From contig DATKIY010000165.1 of NCBI GenBank assembly GCA_035543875.1, forward strand, positions 1-6,420: a stretch of DNA of 6,420 nt, written 5' to 3'. A model generated the notes under the pieces. The model had not been told where the DNA came from and did no database searches. It saw nothing but the letters and a program-made list of their open reading frames with translations. This document shows, in pieces, positions 5,637-6,420 of the stretch (the first letter of the stretch is position 1; every line of letters begins with the position of its first letter). Source of the stretch: DATKIY01 sp035543875 (lineage in GTDB: Bacteria > Actinomycetota > Actinomycetes > JAHEKZ01). The position numbers were made by a program, and so were the translations under genes.

Positions 5637-6420
5637 TCAGCCGCGGCGAGTGGTTGCGGCGAGGGCCAGATCGGCGAGCACCGAACGCGCGGGATCGCGT
5701 ATGTCGCTGAGCGCTTCGACAGCCGTCTCGGTCAGCGTGGCGATCAGCCGCTCGACATGCGCGAGGGCGCCCGTGTCGCTCAAGACTTCGCGCAGGTCAG
5801 CTACTCCGGCAGCGGTAAGGCTCGGGTCACCAAGGTGGCGTCGGATGAGTGAGCGCTGCGCGCCGGTAGCCCGCTCCTCAGCTAACGCGATGAGCACCGT
5901 TCGCTTACCCTCCCGGAGGTCATCGCCAGCGGGCTTGCCTGTGACTTCGGGATCCCCGAAAACGCCTAGCAGATCGTCTCGAAGCTGGAATGCCTCTCCG
6001 AGCGGCAAGCCGTAAGCACTGTAGGTCGCCAGCAGGTTCGGCGGTGCGCCAGCCAGTGAGCCACCCAGGTGGAGTGGTCCCTCGACGGTGTACTTCGCGG
6101 CCTTGTAGCGGGCAACGCGGAGTGCTCGCTCGACTGAGCCACCACCACGTGCTTGTTCCAACAGATCGAGGTACTGCCCGGCCATAAGCTCGATGCGCAT
6201 GCGGTCGTACGTTGGCTTTGCATGCAGCAGTGCGACGTCGGGTAGTCCCGACAGAAACAGCATCTCGTCGGCCCATGTCAGGGCTAGGTCTCCAAGCAGG
6301 ATGGCAGCGCCCTCGCCGAAAGCGTTAGCAGATCCAGACCACGACGCTTTTTCGTGGATCAAAGCAAAGCGTCGGTGCACGCTGGGTTGGCCCCTTCGGG
6401 TGTCGGAGCCATCCATCACG
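5637..6420 (-). CDS. crtE: Geranylgeranyl diphosphate synthase (CrtE/IdsA type), 5' end missing
   Basis: This is the C-terminal ~260 residues of a trans-polyprenyl diphosphate synthase, which adds isopentenyl diphosphate to allylic primers to give C20 GGPP, the CrtB substrate. The fragment opens with VMDGSDTRRGQPSVHRR, the second half of the first Asp-rich motif (normally HDDVMDGSDTRRG), so the GTG/ATG at 6419-6414 is internal and the chain continues past the right edge; the base at 6420 fits a preceding Asp codon (GAC). Next come WSGSANAFGEGAAILLGDLAL (27-47), KAAKYTVEGPLHLGG (106-120) and the second Asp-rich motif FQLRDDLLGVFGD with KPAGDDLREGKRT (144-174). Family members have about 80-110 more N-terminal residues. 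It ends 3 bases before crtI. The chain length of the product is inferred from the crt context, since residues upstream of the first motif that set it are outside the window. Confidence 0.92.
   Translation of the reverse strand, partial: VMDGSDTRRGQPSVHRRFALIHEKASWSGSANAFGEGAAILLGDLALTWADEMLFLSGLPDVALLHAKPTYDRMRIELMAGQYLDLLEQARGGGSVERALRVARYKAAKYTVEGPLHLGGSLAGAPPNLLATYSAYGLPLGEAFQLRDDLLGVFGDPEVTGKPAGDDLREGKRTVLIALAEERATGAQRSLIRRHLGDPSLTAAGVADLREVLSDTGALAHVERLIATLTETAVEALSDIRDPARSVLADLALAATTRRG

Noticed and set aside
5362..6015. 217-residue plus-strand open frame opposite crtI/crtE
   Set aside because: It is composition-driven (Ser/Arg/Pro/Ala-rich), spans two real genes and has no recognisable domain.

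Overview
This window is a carotenoid biosynthesis locus from an actinobacterium (Actinomycetota). Three things point there: the lycopene cyclase is split into two small membrane subunits (CrtYc and CrtYd), there is a clear homologue of the mycobacterial DNA-binding protein Rv2175c, and the DNA is moderately GC-rich (about 60% by eye) with many GTG/TTG starts and 4-base gene overlaps. The GC level is below that of most soil actinomycetes. I cannot name a genus from sequence alone.

Layout. Two gene blocks face each other and meet tail to tail near base 2047-2086. The plus-strand block (1-2086) holds the C-terminal part of a ferredoxin-reductase-type flavoprotein (cut by the left edge), an Rv2175c-like winged-helix protein, crtYc and crtYd. 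The minus-strand block (6420 down to 2047) reads crtE (geranylgeranyl diphosphate synthase, cut by the right edge), crtI (phytoene desaturase), crtB (phytoene synthase), then two different small P-loop NTPases of unknown substrate. Almost all junctions are 4-base stop/start overlaps or very short gaps, so each block probably is, or is part of, one operon with coupled translation. The first genes and promoters of both blocks lie outside the window.

How the genes work together. CrtE makes C20 geranylgeranyl diphosphate, CrtB condenses two of these to phytoene, CrtI desaturates phytoene to lycopene, and CrtYc plus CrtYd cyclise the ends of lycopene (or of a C50 derivative). No lycopene elongase, ketolase, hydroxylase, glycosyltransferase or carotenoid oxygenase is visible, so the final pigment cannot be decided here. 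The less usual content is the pair of translationally coupled P-loop NTPases at the end of crtE-crtI-crtB, and the Rv2175c-like regulator fused by a stop/start overlap to the cyclase genes. In Mycobacterium tuberculosis the Rv2175c protein is a substrate of the Ser/Thr kinase PknL, and its gene also lies close to a polyprenyl synthase gene.

Coding density is nearly complete. No stretch over 300 bases lacks a gene. I saw no tRNA or rRNA gene, CRISPR array, insertion sequence or convincing terminator.
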